Source of the DNA: Oscillospiraceae bacterium
GTDB lineage: Bacteria > Bacillota > Clostridia > Oscillospirales > Oscillospiraceae
DNA length: 64,000 nt
Direction: 5' to 3'
Assembly (NCBI GenBank): GCA_021768185.1
Contig: JAETNP010000006.1
Span: 18,471-82,470, forward strand
Shown here in pieces: positions 16,138 through 26,290 of the stretch; the stretch's first letter is position 1, and each line of letters starts with the position of its first letter. The position numbers were made by a program, and so were the translations under genes. The notes under the pieces are model-generated. The model was not told where the DNA came from and searched no databases. It worked only from the letters and a program-made list of their open reading frames with translations.

Positions 16138-17433
16138 ATGGAAATTCTGAGTTTTATTGGCATTGTTCTCGCATTGGTTGTCATCATTCTCGGCTCCCTG
16201 CGGGGATATTCCCTGATCCTGCTGTCAACTGTGGCGGCGCTTATTGTGGCCTGCACCGGCAATATTGGCATGTTTGATGCCTATGCCGCAACCTATATGG
16301 GCGGCGTGGCGAATATGGTGCTGGTCCTGTTTCCCATCTTCCTGGGCGGCCAGATGTTCGGCAAGATGCTGGAGTTCTCCGGCCTGCCCATGAGCGTCGC
16401 GAACGCGGTGTTCCGGAAGCTGGGTCCCTCCAGCGCGGTGGCCGCGGTTTACATTGCGACTCTGCTCATGTCCATCGGCGGAATCAATGTTTTCGTTATT
16501 ATCTTCACCATGTATCCTCTGGCGGCGGCGTTTTTCCAGCGGGCCGGCATTTCCCGCAGCCTGATCCCCGGCTGTGTCCTGGGCGGCGCCGTGGCCATGC
16601 AGGTGCTCCCCGGTATGCCTATCAGCAATATTATCCTTCCTGCGGAGGCCTTCGGCACGACGCCCATGGCCGGCCTTTGGATGGCGATTGTGGGCTTTAT
16701 CATTGTCGGCGGCGGCAATCTGTGGTATCTGCACCGCGAGGGCAAAAAGTCTATTGCCAGCGGCGAGGGATTTGTTCCCCGGGAGGGAGATCCCGTGGAC
16801 GTGGATCTGAATGTGGAAGGCCTTCCCAGCCCGTGGCTGCTCCTGCCTCCAATGGCTGTGGTTGTGGTCCTGCTGAACGCTTTCAACTGGCCCGCCTGGG
16901 CGGCCCTCTATGTGGGCTGTGTTCTGCTGGGGCTTATGTTCTATAAGCGCATCGGCGGACTTTCCAAGATCATCAAGAATTTGGCCGACGGCGCCGACAG
17001 CTCCATGTCTGTTGTCAATACCGCCGCTATCTGCGGTCTCGCCACGATTGTCGGCGCGGTTCCCGGATATAATGTCCTCCTGAACTTCCTGGAGAAGGCC
17101 TCCTTCGGCAGTCCCTATATCCTTCTCTTCATCACGATTGCCGTGATCGCCGGCTTCACCGGCAGCGCGACCGGCGGACTGAATTTCGTTCTGGAGAACT
17201 TCACCCAGAAGCTTCTGGATATGGGCGGCAACCCCTATGCACTGACCCGTATTACCAATATCGCCCAGATCACCTTTGATTCCCTGCCCCACAACAGTGC
17301 CATCGTCCTGACCCTTTCCTACTGCGGCGTATCCCATAAGGAAGGCTACAAGCACCTGTTCTTCTGCACCGTCGTCACGACAACGCTGGCCACGATCGTC
17401 AATATTATCATGGCCCACCTGGGGATCATTTGA
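16138..17433 (+). CDS. GntP-family permease
   Basis: A 431-residue polytopic membrane protein with about 11-12 hydrophobic helices. 'PIFLGGQMFGKMLEFSGL', 'SIGGINVFVIIFTMYPLA', 'QVLPGMPISNIILPAEAFG' and 'FTGSATGGLNFVLENF' match the GntP/CitMHS ion-transporter group that imports gluconate-like and hydroxyacid substrates with protons. Within this operon it most likely imports the compound degraded by the amidohydrolase and aminotransferase. Its TGA overlaps the next ATG by one base. Confidence 0.88.
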   Translation: MEILSFIGIVLALVVIILGSLRGYSLILLSTVAALIVACTGNIGMFDAYAATYMGGVANMVLVLFPIFLGGQMFGKMLEFSGLPMSVANAVFRKLGPSSAVAAVYIATLLMSIGGINVFVIIFTMYPLAAAFFQRAGISRSLIPGCVLGGAVAMQVLPGMPISNIILPAEAFGTTPMAGLWMAIVGFIIVGGGNLWYLHREGKKSIASGEGFVPREGDPVDVDLNVEGLPSPWLLLPPMAVVVVLLNAFNWPAWAALYVGCVLLGLMFYKRIGGLSKIIKNLADGADSSMSVVNTAAICGLATIVGAVPGYNVLLNFLEKASFGSPYILLFITIAVIAGFTGSATGGLNFVLENFTQKLLDMGGNPYALTRITNIAQITFDSLPHNSAIVLTLSYCGVSHKEGYKHLFFCTVVTTTLATIVNIIMAHLGII

Positions 17434-18662
17434 TGGGCGCCCGGGATAAGATGCGTCCTCTGTTCAGGACGCTTGACGGAGGACTGTTTTCCGAACAGGC
17501 GGGTAAAGCGGATGTAGGCGATTCTGTTTCCAAAATGATGGCCGAGGGAGGCATCATGATGTGCTGGGCCGACCCGTATTTCCCTGACCGGGTGATCCCG
17601 CAGCGGGTTTTAGAGCGCAGCGTTGAGGTAATCCAGCAGGGGATATCCTGCCATTACACCGCCCCCATCGGGAACGCCGCGTTAAAGGAGGCCATTGCAG
17701 GGAAAATCAGGCGGGATAATCACATCGAGCTTGACCCCCAGCGCAATCTGATCATCAACCCCGGTTCCGACGTCGGCCTGTACTTCGCAATGACGCCGTT
17801 CATTGAGCCGGGCGATGAGATTCTTGTTCACGACCCCAGCTACCCCAGTAATTTTCTGGACCCCGAGCTGCTCAACGGCGTGGCGGTAAAGGTGCCGACC
17901 TATGAAGAGGATCAGTATCGCCTGCGCGTAGAGGAATACGAAAAGCGCTTGACGCCCAGGACGAAAATGGTTCTGCTCAGCTCCCCCAATAACCCCAACG
18001 GCCGGGTATATACCAGAGAAGAGCTGACGGAGCTCTCCGAGTTTATTATCAGGAATGACTTGATCTGCGTCTGTGACCAAGCTTTTGAGGATACGGTTTT
18101 TCCCGGACATGAAATGGTTACGATGGCCGCACTGCCTGGGATGTGGGAGCGTACCGTTACGGTGTGCTCCTGCTCAAAGGGAATGGCCCTAAGCGGCTAC
18201 CGTATGGGCTATATCTTTGCGGACGATGTAATCATGGACGCCTTGTACGCGGCGGCGGTCAATATACAGGGCGCCGCGAATACGATGGTTCAGCTGGCCC
18301 TCATCCCGGCCTATGAGGATACATCTTTCATAGAAGGCTATGTAGCCGAGCAGGAAATCCGCAGGCGGTATGCCTATGAGAAATTTAATTCTGTTCCGGG
18401 TGTATCCATGCCTCTGATGGAATCCGGTTTTTTTGGCTGGGTGAATGTAAGCCGTCTGGGCGATTCCACTGAAATAACCAACTATCTTGCGCAAGAGGCC
18501 AAAGTTATGGTCAATGATGGGAAATTTTACGGTGATCAGGGCGCAGGCCATTTGCGGATCATTTACGGCGTATTTGCAGACCGCCAGAAGAGTTTTGAGG
18601 GAATCGACAGAATTTGCGCTGCGCTTTCCAGGCGTGCCGCGGAGATAGGAATCATCAGTTAA
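17433..18662 (+). CDS. PLP-dependent aminotransferase class I/II
   Basis: A 409-residue fold-type I aminotransferase. '[16 protein letters not shown]', '[12 protein letters not shown]' and '[18 protein letters not shown]' give the PLP contacts, and the Lys of the last motif forms the Schiff base. The ATG overlaps the permease stop (TGATG), indicating translational coupling. As last gene of the operon it should transaminate the released amino acid, with RidA clearing side-product imines. A repeat copy (F, opposite strand) follows about 27 bases later. Confidence 0.9.
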   Translation: MGARDKMRPLFRTLDGGLFSEQAGKADVGDSVSKMMAEGGIMMCWADPYFPDRVIPQRVLERSVEVIQQGISCHYTAPIGNAALKEAIAGKIRRDNHIELDPQRNLIINPGSDVGLYFAMTPFIEPGDEILVHDPSYPSNFLDPELLNGVAVKVPTYEEDQYRLRVEEYEKRLTPRTKMVLLSSPNNPNGRVYTREELTELSEFIIRNDLICVCDQAFEDTVFPGHEMVTMAALPGMWERTVTVCSCSKGMALSGYRMGYIFADDVIMDALYAAAVNIQGAANTMVQLALIPAYEDTSFIEGYVAEQEIRRRYAYEKFNSVPGVSMPLMESGFFGWVNVSRLGDSTEITNYLAQEAKVMVNDGKFYGDQGAGHLRIIYGVFADRQKSFEGIDRICAALSRRAAEIGIIS

Positions 18663-18689
18663 AGATCAAAGGTCCGGCCCTTTCCGGAA

Positions 18690-18822
18690 CACTTCTTCGA
18701 TGAAACGCATACCTCCGTCACCCGGGGGCCGGTCGTTGGGCGAAGCCCAATGACCGGCCCGGCGGCGCACGCGCCGCCCAAGCCCTTTTTCATGCTTTTT
18801 CTTTCCCCAAAGAAAAAGCATG
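18690..18822 (-). repeat. Dispersed repeat, divergent copy F
   Basis: Read on the minus strand it starts with a stem of the same type (CATGCTTTTTCTTT...AAAGAAAAAGCATG) and ends with GGGTGACGGAGGTATGCGTTTCATCGAAGAA, matching the right block of copies B and E. The middle is replaced by two GC-rich hairpins (GGGCCGGTCGTTGGGC/GCCCAATGACCGGCCC and GGCGGCGC/GCGCCGCC). It lies just downstream of the spoIVB remnant on the same strand. Confidence 0.6.
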
Positions 18823-18949
18823 AGCGCTTGCTCAGATTTTGATCTGGCTTCCTTTTGGCAGTATCTATTTTTCCCAACGGGAAAGCACCCACTTGATGGA
18901 TTGTCATCAAAGTGAGTGCTTTCTTTGTCCGGGGTTGATTTACGTCATT

Positions 18950-19069
18950 TCCTGCCGCAGCAAGCATGGTTTCGATCAAAATTCCATACCCTTTTGTCGG
19001 TTCATTGACCATAATGTGAGTTACGGCTCCCACAATTCGGCCATTTTGCAAAATGGCCGATCCGCTCAG
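18950..19069 (-). pseudogene. C-terminal remnant of spoIVB
   Basis: About 40 codons on the minus strand read '[20 protein letters not shown]' followed by '[20 protein letters not shown]', closely matching the end of the SpoIVB serine protease around its catalytic S-G-S and the sequence that follows it. Nothing of the PDZ or upstream protease domain precedes it. SpoIVB activates pro-sigma-K processing, so a functional gene must lie elsewhere if the host sporulates. An inverted repeat with AAAGCAC arms follows and resembles its old terminator. Confidence 0.65.
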
Positions 19070-19128
19070 CGGTGTTCTCTGCCTTAATCTGGCTGGGAAC
19101 ACCGCTTTATGAACGGAAAGGAGCAGAA

Positions 19129-19314
19129 ATGACAGTATTTCATATTGCGAAGAACACAAATTACGCAGTCATGTCCAATCATCATCTGACGTCTATTTTC
19201 ACGCAATTTATATCCCGCAGCCTTGTGCGGTCAGTAAAGCCCCTATCTGAAGTTTCTGTTATCCTTTCGTGGAATTTCCCATTGCAAATCAGGGAAATTG
19301 TGCTATACTACTAA
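19129..19314 (+). pseudogene. N-terminal remnant of a RepA-like replication initiator
   Basis: With an AAAGGAG site in front, the frame begins '[20 protein letters not shown]', the well-known start of replication-initiator-A/HTH proteins of clostridial plasmids and integrative elements, then diverges abruptly and stops after 61 codons. The break after residue 20 marks a deletion or insertion junction. Together with the spoIVB tail it shows that the 18.66-19.36 kb gap is a scar of past element movement. The rest of that gap holds only the secA leader. Confidence 0.6.
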
Positions 19315-19364
19315 ATTGTATAGTTGTGTGCATTTCACTCTCACGAAAGAGGAGCAGTATAATA

Positions 19365-22124
19365 ATGGGTTTGATTACAAAGATTTTTGGCACCTACAGC
19401 GAGCGGGAGCTGAAGCAGATCTATCCTATTGCGGATAAGATTGAGGCCCTGGAGCCGGAATATAAGGCCATGACCGACGCCCAGCTGACCGCGAAGACAG
19501 GCGAATTCAAGAGCCGTCTTGCCAACGGTGAGACTCTGGACGATATTCTGCCCGAGGCCTTCGCCACCGTGCGGGAGGCTTCCGTGCGGGTGCTGGGGAT
19601 GCGGCCCTTCCGGGTGCAGCTGGTGGGCGGCATTGTCCTCCACCAGGGGCGTATCGCGGAAATGAAGACCGGCGAAGGCAAGACGCTGGTGGCCACCCTG
19701 CCCGCCTACCTCAACGCCCTCACGGGCAAGGGGGTCCACATCGTCACCGTCAACGACTATCTGGCCAAATACCAGAGCGAGTGGATGGGCAAGGTCTACC
19801 GCTTCCTGGGTCTCACCGTGGGCCTCATCATCCACGACATGGATAAGCCCGCCCGGCAGAAGGCCTACGCAGCCGACATCACCTACGGCACCAACAACGA
19901 GATGGGCTTCGACTACCTCCGGGACAACATGGCGCTGTACGCCGGGGAGCTGGTCCAGCGGGGCCACAACTTCGCCATCGTGGACGAGGTGGACTCTATC
20001 CTCATCGACGAGGCCCGGACCCCGCTGATCATCTCCGGCATGGGGGAGAAGTCCACCCAGCTCTACGACATGGCGGAAATGTTTGTCCGCCCTCTCAAGA
20101 AGCTGGTCATCGCCGAGACCGACGAGAAGGCCGAGGAGGACGTGAATCTGGATGCGGACTACGTGGTGGACGAGAAGGCCAAGACCGCCACTCTCACTGC
20201 CCGGGGCATCGCCAAGGCGGAGGAGTTCTTCCATCTGGAGAACCTCTCCGACCCGGAGAACTCCACCATCAACCACCACATCAACCAGGCCATCAAGGCT
20301 CATGGCGTGATGAAGCGGGACATCGACTACGTCATCAAGGACGGTCAGGTCATCATCGTTGACGAGTTCACCGGCCGTCTCATGTTTGGCCGCCGGTACA
20401 GCGAGGGCCTCCATCAGGCCATCGAGGCCAAGGAGCGGGTGAAGGTGGAGCGGGAGAGCAAGACCCTGGCCACCATCACTTTCCAGAATTACTTCCGCCT
20501 CTACACCAAGCTCTCCGGCATGACCGGTACCGCCCTCACCGAGGAGGAGGAATTCGGCTCCATCTACAAGCTGGACGTGGTGGAGATCCCCACCAACAAG
20601 CCCATGATCCGCCAGGACGACCACGATGTGGTCTACAAGACCGAGGACGCCAAGTTAAAGGCGGTCATCGAGCAGGTGAAGGAGTGCCACGCCAAGGGCC
20701 AGCCGGTGCTGGTGGGTACGGTGTCCATCGAGAAGAACGAGGCCCTCAGCAAGCTGCTGAACAAGGCGGGTATCAAACACAACCTCCTCAACGCCAAGAA
20801 CCACGAGAAGGAAGCGGAGATCGTGGCCCAGGCGGGCCAGCTGGGCGCCGTCACCGTGGCCACCAACATGGCGGGCCGCGGCACCGACATCATGCTGGGG
20901 GGCAACGCGGACTATCTGGCCCAGGGCGACCTGCGGCGGGCGGGCCTCAGCGACGAGCTGATCGCCGAGGCCACCGGCTACGCGGAGACCAGCAACCAGG
21001 AGATCCTGGACGCCCGGAAGCTCTACCAGGACCGCCTGGCCGAGCGCAAGGCGGAGATCGCCGGCGAGGCCGACAAGGTCCGGGAGGCCGGTGGATTGTT
21101 CATCATCGGCACCGAGCGCCACGACTCCCGGCGCATCGACAACCAGCTCCGTGGCCGTGCCGGCCGTCAGGGGGACCCCGGCGAGAGCCGGTTCTACCTG
21201 AGCCTGGACGACGACCTCATGCGCCTGTTCGGCGGGGAGCGGATCACGGGGCTCATGGAGCGCCTGGACCTGGGGGAGGACATCCCCATTGAGAACAAGA
21301 TGCTCACCAAGGGCATTGAAAACGCCCAGACCAGCGTGGAGTCCCGGAACTTCCAGTCCCGCAAGAGCACCCTGGAGTACGACGATGTCATGAACAAGCA
21401 GAGGGAGATTATCTACGGCCAGCGCAAGAACGTCCTGGACGGCGCGGATCTGCAGAAGGAGATTGCCGGCTTTATCGCCAATATCATTGCCGATACCGTC
21501 CACAGTGCTTTCGGGGAGAACAAGCGCCTCGATCAGGACGCCTACCGGGCCATGATGGGCTCCCTGGAGGGCTCCTTCTTCCCCAAGTACGCGGTGAAGT
21601 TCACCCCGGAGGAGATTGGAAAGACTGACGCGGAGACCTTCATCGAGACCTTCACCGCCAAGGCTATGGAGACCTACGCCGCCAAGGAGGCGGAGATCGA
21701 CAAGGCCCGGGAGTCCAACCCCGGCATCCCCGACATGCGGGAGCTGGAGCGTGTGGTCATGCTCCGGGTGGTGGACGAGTACTGGATGGAGCACATCGAC
21801 GCCATGCAGGACCTCCGGCAGGGCATCCGGCTCCAGGCCTATGCCCAGTCCAACCCGGTGGATGCCTATAAGCGGGAGAGCCTGCATATGTTTGAGGAGA
21901 TGGTGGCGGCCATCCAGGAGGAGACCGTCCGGCGGCTGTACTCCATGCGTCTGAAGACCAACGAGGAGGTCAAGCGTGAGCGGGTGGCCAGCGGCATCAC
22001 CGAGGGCCGTGGGGACGGCACCGTGAAAAAGCAGCCCCGCCGTGTGCAGAAGGTGGGCCGTAACGACCCCTGCCCCTGCGGCAGCGGGAAAAAGTATAAA
22101 AAGTGCTGTGGGAGAGATGAGTAA
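19365..22124 (+). CDS. secA: Preprotein translocase ATPase SecA
   Basis: A 919-residue SecA. Walker A '[14 protein letters not shown]', DEAD-like '[12 protein letters not shown]', the preprotein cross-linking region, '[19 protein letters not shown]' (motif VI) and the helical scaffold are all present. The tail '[19 protein letters not shown]' is the zinc-binding SEC-C motif that contacts ribosome or SecB-like partners. SecA drives export of unfolded proteins through SecYEG. The start at 19365 follows AGAGGAGC. It seems to begin a short unit with the next gene, 2 bases downstream. Confidence 0.97.
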   Translation: MGLITKIFGTYSERELKQIYPIADKIEALEPEYKAMTDAQLTAKTGEFKSRLANGETLDDILPEAFATVREASVRVLGMRPFRVQLVGGIVLHQGRIAEMKTGEGKTLVATLPAYLNALTGKGVHIVTVNDYLAKYQSEWMGKVYRFLGLTVGLIIHDMDKPARQKAYAADITYGTNNEMGFDYLRDNMALYAGELVQRGHNFAIVDEVDSILIDEARTPLIISGMGEKSTQLYDMAEMFVRPLKKLVIAETDEKAEEDVNLDADYVVDEKAKTATLTARGIAKAEEFFHLENLSDPENSTINHHINQAIKAHGVMKRDIDYVIKDGQVIIVDEFTGRLMFGRRYSEGLHQAIEAKERVKVERESKTLATITFQNYFRLYTKLSGMTGTALTEEEEFGSIYKLDVVEIPTNKPMIRQDDHDVVYKTEDAKLKAVIEQVKECHAKGQPVLVGTVSIEKNEALSKLLNKAGIKHNLLNAKNHEKEAEIVAQAGQLGAVTVATNMAGRGTDIMLGGNADYLAQGDLRRAGLSDELIAEATGYAETSNQEILDARKLYQDRLAERKAEIAGEADKVREAGGLFIIGTERHDSRRIDNQLRGRAGRQGDPGESRFYLSLDDDLMRLFGGERITGLMERLDLGEDIPIENKMLTKGIENAQTSVESRNFQSRKSTLEYDDVMNKQREIIYGQRKNVLDGADLQKEIAGFIANIIADTVHSAFGENKRLDQDAYRAMMGSLEGSFFPKYAVKFTPEEIGKTDAETFIETFTAKAMETYAAKEAEIDKARESNPGIPDMRELERVVMLRVVDEYWMEHIDAMQDLRQGIRLQAYAQSNPVDAYKRESLHMFEEMVAAIQEETVRRLYSMRLKTNEEVKRERVASGITEGRGDGTVKKQPRRVQKVGRNDPCPCGSGKKYKKCCGRDE

Positions 22125-22126
22125 GG

Positions 22127-22609
22127 GTGGATACGTGGGAATTTCTGAACAGCGTATATGCACCGCTGTTCCAGCGGGTCCAGTCCATCGGCAGAAGGCT
22201 GGCCATCGAGGGCTATACCGCCAAATGGAGCTGGTACAACCTCCACGCTTCCCGGCGGGGGGATGAATACAAGGTGGAATATTTTCCCATTCCCGTCATC
22301 GACGTTGGGAAGTGGTGCGACGTGATCATTGAGCTGGAGTCCATCTGCGTGGACACCCATCTCACCAACGAGCAGGCCCGCGCCTTCCGCTGGAACCGGC
22401 TGATCTGGCCCTTCGAGCTCTACGGCGTGGAGAACTACACGGAGGACCTGTACGCCCCGGGGATGCCCCGGAGCGAGCTGCCGGAGCGGATCGCGAAATA
22501 CGGCGGGGAGATCGGCGTGGCCTTTTCCATGCCCTGGGAGAGCAAGGATGAGGAGATCGTGGAGATCGTCAATGCCTGCCGGGAGTGGGGCGCCCACATG
22601 ACAAGATAA
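22127..22609 (+). CDS. Uncharacterised protein downstream of secA
   Basis: A 160-residue soluble protein starting at GTG 22127, with GGAGAG inside the end of secA. It is rich in Trp/Tyr/Glu ('WSWYNLHASRRGDEYKVEYF', 'DVIIELESICVDTHLTNEQA', 'WPFELYGVENYTEDLY') and has no membrane segment. I do not recognise a family. The 2-base gap to secA suggests translational coupling, but a role in secretion is not supported by anything else. Confidence 0.75.
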   Translation: MDTWEFLNSVYAPLFQRVQSIGRRLAIEGYTAKWSWYNLHASRRGDEYKVEYFPIPVIDVGKWCDVIIELESICVDTHLTNEQARAFRWNRLIWPFELYGVENYTEDLYAPGMPRSELPERIAKYGGEIGVAFSMPWESKDEEIVEIVNACREWGAHMTR

Positions 22610-22612
22610 CAA

Positions 22613-22650
22613 ATGCCGGGAGGCTGCCTCTGACGGCGGCCTCCCGGTAT
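22613..22650 (+). terminator. Hairpin between the secA unit and pgeF
   Basis: ATGCCGGGAGGC and GCCTCCCGGTAT form a 12 bp stem (one mismatch) 4 bases after the stop of the 22127 gene. No T tract follows, so it may be a weak terminator or mRNA-end stabiliser. Confidence 0.4.
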
Positions 22651-22689
22651 GCTTATGCCTGAGAAAAAATATTGAATGGGGAGGCAGCT

Positions 22690-23520
22690 ATGTCGTTTCT
22701 CACCCACGGCCACGGCGGCGTGGTCTATCATACCTCGTCCGTCCTGGACGCCCCCGGTCTGATCCAAGGTTTTTCTACCCGCCTGGGCGGCGTCAGCGGC
22801 GGACCCTTCGCGTCCATGAACTTCCGCGGCAGCGGTCCGGAGCCGGATAAGCGGGAGAACGTCCGGGAGAACTACCGGCGGTTCTGCGAAGCCCTGGGGA
22901 CGGACATCCGGGACGTGGTCCAGTCCAAGCAGGTCCACGAGGACACGGTGCGCCATGTTACCAGCGCGGACCGGGGCAAGGGGCTTTTCGTCACAACGGA
23001 CTACACCGCCGACGCCCTGGTCACAGATGAGCCGGGCCTGAGCCTGATGGTCTTTTCGGCGGACTGCATCATCCTGCTGCTCCACGACCCGGTGACGTCC
23101 TCCGTCGGCGCGGTCCACGCCGGATGGCGGGGCACCGCCCTGGACCTCCCCGCCAAGGCGGTGGGGGAGATGGGCCGTCTCTTCGGAGCGAAGCCGGAGA
23201 ATATCCGGGTTGCCATCGGCGCGGGCATTGGCCCCTGCTGTTTTGAGACTCACGATGACGTGCCGGACGCTATGCGCAGCGCCTTCGGCAGCGGAGCGGA
23301 AGCGTATATCGAGCCCAAAGGGGAGAAGTGGACTGTGGACCTGAAGGGCGTCAATGCCTGGCGGCTGCAGGAGGCGGGAGTCAGGGAAGAGAACATCGAC
23401 GTGTGTTCTGCCTGCACCGCCTGCCGGACGGACCTCTACTGGAGCCATCGGGTGACCGGAGACCGGCGGGGCGTCCAGGGGGCCCTTATCGCTCTGACAC
23501 GGGAGGAGGGACGCGGATGA
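22690..23520 (+). CDS. pgeF: Peptidoglycan editing factor PgeF (laccase-domain)
   Basis: A 276-residue multicopper-polyphenol-oxidase-fold protein (YfiH/PgeF family). The zinc-site residues are visible in 'QSKQVHEDTV', 'VFSADCIILLLHD' and 'GAVHAGWRGTALDLP'. In E. coli PgeF removes wrongly incorporated L-Ser from the peptidoglycan stem; other members show purine nucleoside phosphorylase/deaminase activity. The start at 22690 has GGGGAGG 5 bases before. Its TGA overlaps the ATG of the next gene (ATGA). Confidence 0.93.
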   Translation: MSFLTHGHGGVVYHTSSVLDAPGLIQGFSTRLGGVSGGPFASMNFRGSGPEPDKRENVRENYRRFCEALGTDIRDVVQSKQVHEDTVRHVTSADRGKGLFVTTDYTADALVTDEPGLSLMVFSADCIILLLHDPVTSSVGAVHAGWRGTALDLPAKAVGEMGRLFGAKPENIRVAIGAGIGPCCFETHDDVPDAMRSAFGSGAEAYIEPKGEKWTVDLKGVNAWRLQEAGVREENIDVCSACTACRTDLYWSHRVTGDRRGVQGALIALTREEGRG

Positions 23521-25127
23521 AGCGCCGTCTTGCCCTGTTGCTGGCGGCGGTGCTGCTGCTGGGCGGCTGCGCCTCCCTGCCGGAGCCGGATGAGCTCTAC
23601 GAGCTGGAGGAGGAGCGGGAGATCCGCCAGCCCATCCTCCCGGAGGAGGGCGAAGCGCCGGAGGCAGCGGAACCGGAGTACCCGGCGGCCTTTTCCCTGC
23701 CCTATCAGCCCAACCAAACGCTGGACCCCGTTCTCTGCGGTGAGGGCTTTCAGGAGACGGCGGCATCCCTGCTCTATGAGCCGCTGTTTACGCTGAATGC
23801 GTCCTTCCAGCCGGAGGGAGTGCTGTGCGAGAGCATGGAATGGGATGAGACCGGGCTGGTTTGCATGCTGAAGCTTCGGGAGGGCGTGACCTTCTCCGAC
23901 GGGTCGGCCCTGACGGCCCGGGACGCGGCGGAGACCCTCCAGCGGGCCTGTGAATCGGAGCGGTATGCCTACCGGCTGCGGAATGTGGCCGCCGTCGCCG
24001 CCAACCGGGCGGGGAAGGTAATCGTCACCCTGACTGCGCCCAACCGTGGGCTGGCCGCCCTGCTGGACATCCCCATCGTAAAGTGGACCACCGCCGGAGA
24101 GCTGGTCCCAACGGGCACCGGCCCTTACCGGCTGGTAAATGAGAGCGGCAGCGCTTTTCTGCAGGCCCGTGAGGACTGGTGGCAGCAGAAACGTCTCCCG
24201 GTGGATACCATCCCGCTGGTCCCAGCCAAGGATCAGGAGACCGCCCTGTATCTTTTCTCCGCCCGGCGGGCGGAGATGCTGCCGGTGGACCCCACCGGGG
24301 ACCCGTCCCTGACCAGCGGCAAGGCCCAGAGCACCGGACAGCCCACCAGCGTGATGCAGTTCATCGGGTTCAACACGGCGGAGGGGCGGCTCTTCGCCGA
24401 CCCAAAGCTCCGCTCCATTTTCAGCCAGGGCATCGACCGGGAGACCCTGGTCCACGCCAAGCTGGTGGATCTGGCGCTGGCGGCGCAGTTCCCGGTGTCC
24501 CCGCTGTCGCCGCTCTACCCCGGTGGGCTGGAGAGGGCCTACAGCGAGGCGACTGTGGAGGAGGAACTGAAAAAGGCCGGACAGAATACCGGGGAAATTC
24601 GGGAGCTCACGCTGCTGGTCAGCGAGGGGAACGCCTTCCGGAATGCCTGCGCCCGGTTCATCGCGGAGGAGCTCTCCCTGCTGGACTGGGATATCCAGGT
24701 GGCGGAGCTGCCCTGGGAGGAATACCTGGCCGCCCTGGAGGCGGGGGAGTTTGACCTGTACCTGGGGGAGGTGCGCCTCACCGCCGACTGGGACCTCACC
24801 GATCTGGTGGGCACGGAGGGCGCGCTGAACTACGGCGGCTATACCAATGAGGCCACCGACCAGCTCCTGCTGGAGTTCGCCGGAGCGGAGGACCGGACGT
24901 CTTCCGCCCAGCGGCTGCTGTCCAATTTGCAGGCCAATATGCCCATTGTGCCGGTATGCTTCAAGAACTACGCCGTCCTGACCCACCCGGGGGTGGTGGA
25001 GGGACTGTCGCCGGCTCCCGGGAACATCTTCCGGGGAATGGAGAACTGGACCATCCATCTGAAGGAAGCGCCGGTGGAGGCACCGGAGGCTGAACCTCCG
25101 GAAGATGCAATAAGCGAGGCCGCCTGA
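23517..25127 (+). CDS. Peptide/nickel-type ABC substrate-binding lipoprotein
   Basis: A 536-residue SBP family 5 protein. The signal peptide ends in the lipobox 'LLLGGC' with the lipidated Cys near residue 18, so it should be anchored outside the membrane. 'LDPVLCGEGFQETAASLLYEP', 'LKLREGVTFSDGSALTARDA', 'VPTGTGPYRL' and 'SIFSQGIDRETLVHA' are typical blocks. No permease or ATPase gene lies beside it, and its ATGA coupling to pgeF suggests murein-peptide or oligopeptide capture. The substrate is an inference. Confidence 0.88.
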   Translation: MKRRLALLLAAVLLLGGCASLPEPDELYELEEEREIRQPILPEEGEAPEAAEPEYPAAFSLPYQPNQTLDPVLCGEGFQETAASLLYEPLFTLNASFQPEGVLCESMEWDETGLVCMLKLREGVTFSDGSALTARDAAETLQRACESERYAYRLRNVAAVAANRAGKVIVTLTAPNRGLAALLDIPIVKWTTAGELVPTGTGPYRLVNESGSAFLQAREDWWQQKRLPVDTIPLVPAKDQETALYLFSARRAEMLPVDPTGDPSLTSGKAQSTGQPTSVMQFIGFNTAEGRLFADPKLRSIFSQGIDRETLVHAKLVDLALAAQFPVSPLSPLYPGGLERAYSEATVEEELKKAGQNTGEIRELTLLVSEGNAFRNACARFIAEELSLLDWDIQVAELPWEEYLAALEAGEFDLYLGEVRLTADWDLTDLVGTEGALNYGGYTNEATDQLLLEFAGAEDRTSSAQRLLSNLQANMPIVPVCFKNYAVLTHPGVVEGLSPAPGNIFRGMENWTIHLKEAPVEAPEAEPPEDAISEAA

Positions 25128-25148
25128 GAAACAGGCGGCCTCGCTTAT
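25110..25148. terminator. Convergent-gene hairpin
   Basis: ATAAGCGAGGCCGCCTG and CAGGCGGCCTCGCTTAT form a perfect 17 bp stem overlapping the stop of the lipoprotein gene and lying 15 bases from the end of the opposing gene. Its position suits a bidirectional terminator. Confidence 0.6.
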
Positions 25149-25162
25149 ATGTCCGACGGAAG

Positions 25163-26041
25163 CTATGAAGCAGTGGTGGTAGGGGCGCTGAGGTCGATGG
25201 AGACAAATTTCCCGTCCTCAAAATTCACCTGGAAGGAGCGGGTCTCCGTTCCGCCGCCGGAGGTCTTGATGGACACGGTGGACCGGACTGTCACCCGGTT
25301 GTCCTCCATGGTGTAGTCCCAGCCGCTCTTGGCGTGGAACGAGGCAAGTTCGGGGAACTCCAGCTCTCCCTGCACGGCGGTGAGGGCCAGGGCCAGGTAG
25401 TCATCCCGCTCAGCAGAATCCAGATAGAAATCCGTAGCCTGCGCCACCACCTGTCCGCCCCGGTAGACCGCGTGATTCCGGTAGTCGATAGAATCTACCG
25501 TCTTGGTTTTGTCGTTGATCTGGACAATAATGGCGTCCTGGGTGTCCGAATACAGGGAGGTCTCCGCGTCGTTAAGTACATAGACGGAGCTGGTGCCGTT
25601 GGAGGAGCGCTTTTTGGCATCGGTGATCTGGAGGACCCCGCACTGATCGAAGACGGCGATCACCGCCGCCTCCTCCTTGCTGCTCAGATCCATGGCGGCG
25701 GCCAGCGGGGTCTTGTCGGGCTCCTTTCCGAAGGGAAGCTCAAAGGGCGGGTCCACAGGGAAGTGGAACACGAAAACGCTGACCGCACCCGCCAGTATCA
25801 GCAGCAGCGGCACGATGAGCGCCAGGGGGTTCAGTCCCTTCTGCTTTGCCGCACAGTGGGGGCAGAGCTTGGCCTTCTTGGGGATCTCGGCCTTGCAGGA
25901 GGGACAGACCTTCATCTTGACGGGCTTTTCTTTTTTAGGCTTCTTTTCCTTCTTGGGCTTTTTCTCTTCCTTCGGCTTTTTTCCTTTTTTTGCCGTTTCT
26001 TCTTCCATGGGCATCTTTTCTTCGTCGTTTTTTTCGCTCAT
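25163..26041 (-). CDS. Zinc-ribbon single-pass membrane protein
   Basis: A 292-residue protein. A very Lys/Glu-rich N-terminus (KKPKKEKKPKK repeats, residues ~20-42) leads to a zinc ribbon 'CPSCKAEIPKKAKLCPHC', one transmembrane helix ('LALIVPLLLILAGAVSVFVF') and an extracellular domain of ~190 residues. The start at 26041 follows AGAGGAC. The architecture recalls regulatory zinc-ribbon proteins of Firmicutes, but the outer domain is not one I recognise. It is convergent with the SBP gene. Confidence 0.8.
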   Translation of the reverse strand: MSEKNDEEKMPMEEETAKKGKKPKEEKKPKKEKKPKKEKPVKMKVCPSCKAEIPKKAKLCPHCAAKQKGLNPLALIVPLLLILAGAVSVFVFHFPVDPPFELPFGKEPDKTPLAAAMDLSSKEEAAVIAVFDQCGVLQITDAKKRSSNGTSSVYVLNDAETSLYSDTQDAIIVQINDKTKTVDSIDYRNHAVYRGGQVVAQATDFYLDSAERDDYLALALTAVQGELEFPELASFHAKSGWDYTMEDNRVTVRSTVSIKTSGGGTETRSFQVNFEDGKFVSIDLSAPTTTAS

Positions 26042-26290
26042 GTTTTGTCCTCTTTTCTTCACGGGATTTCTGCCGCCGGCTGGCGGCGGCCGGAGGAAAT
26101 GCCTCTGTTTCTCTATTATACCAGCTTTGTGCCCAGTGTGCAAGCGGGAATCCGGCGTGTCCCGTTTACTTTTGGTGCTGATATGTTCAAGCGCCGGCAA
26201 TTTTATGGACCATAGCTTGAAACCAGAAATCGGGCATGATATACTTATTTCAGCAAAATCGAAATTTGACAGCAAAAGGGAGGTGTAAAT

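Noticed and set aside
20655..22163. A 502-codon open frame on the minus strand
   Set aside because: It is antisense to secA and has shadow-type composition.
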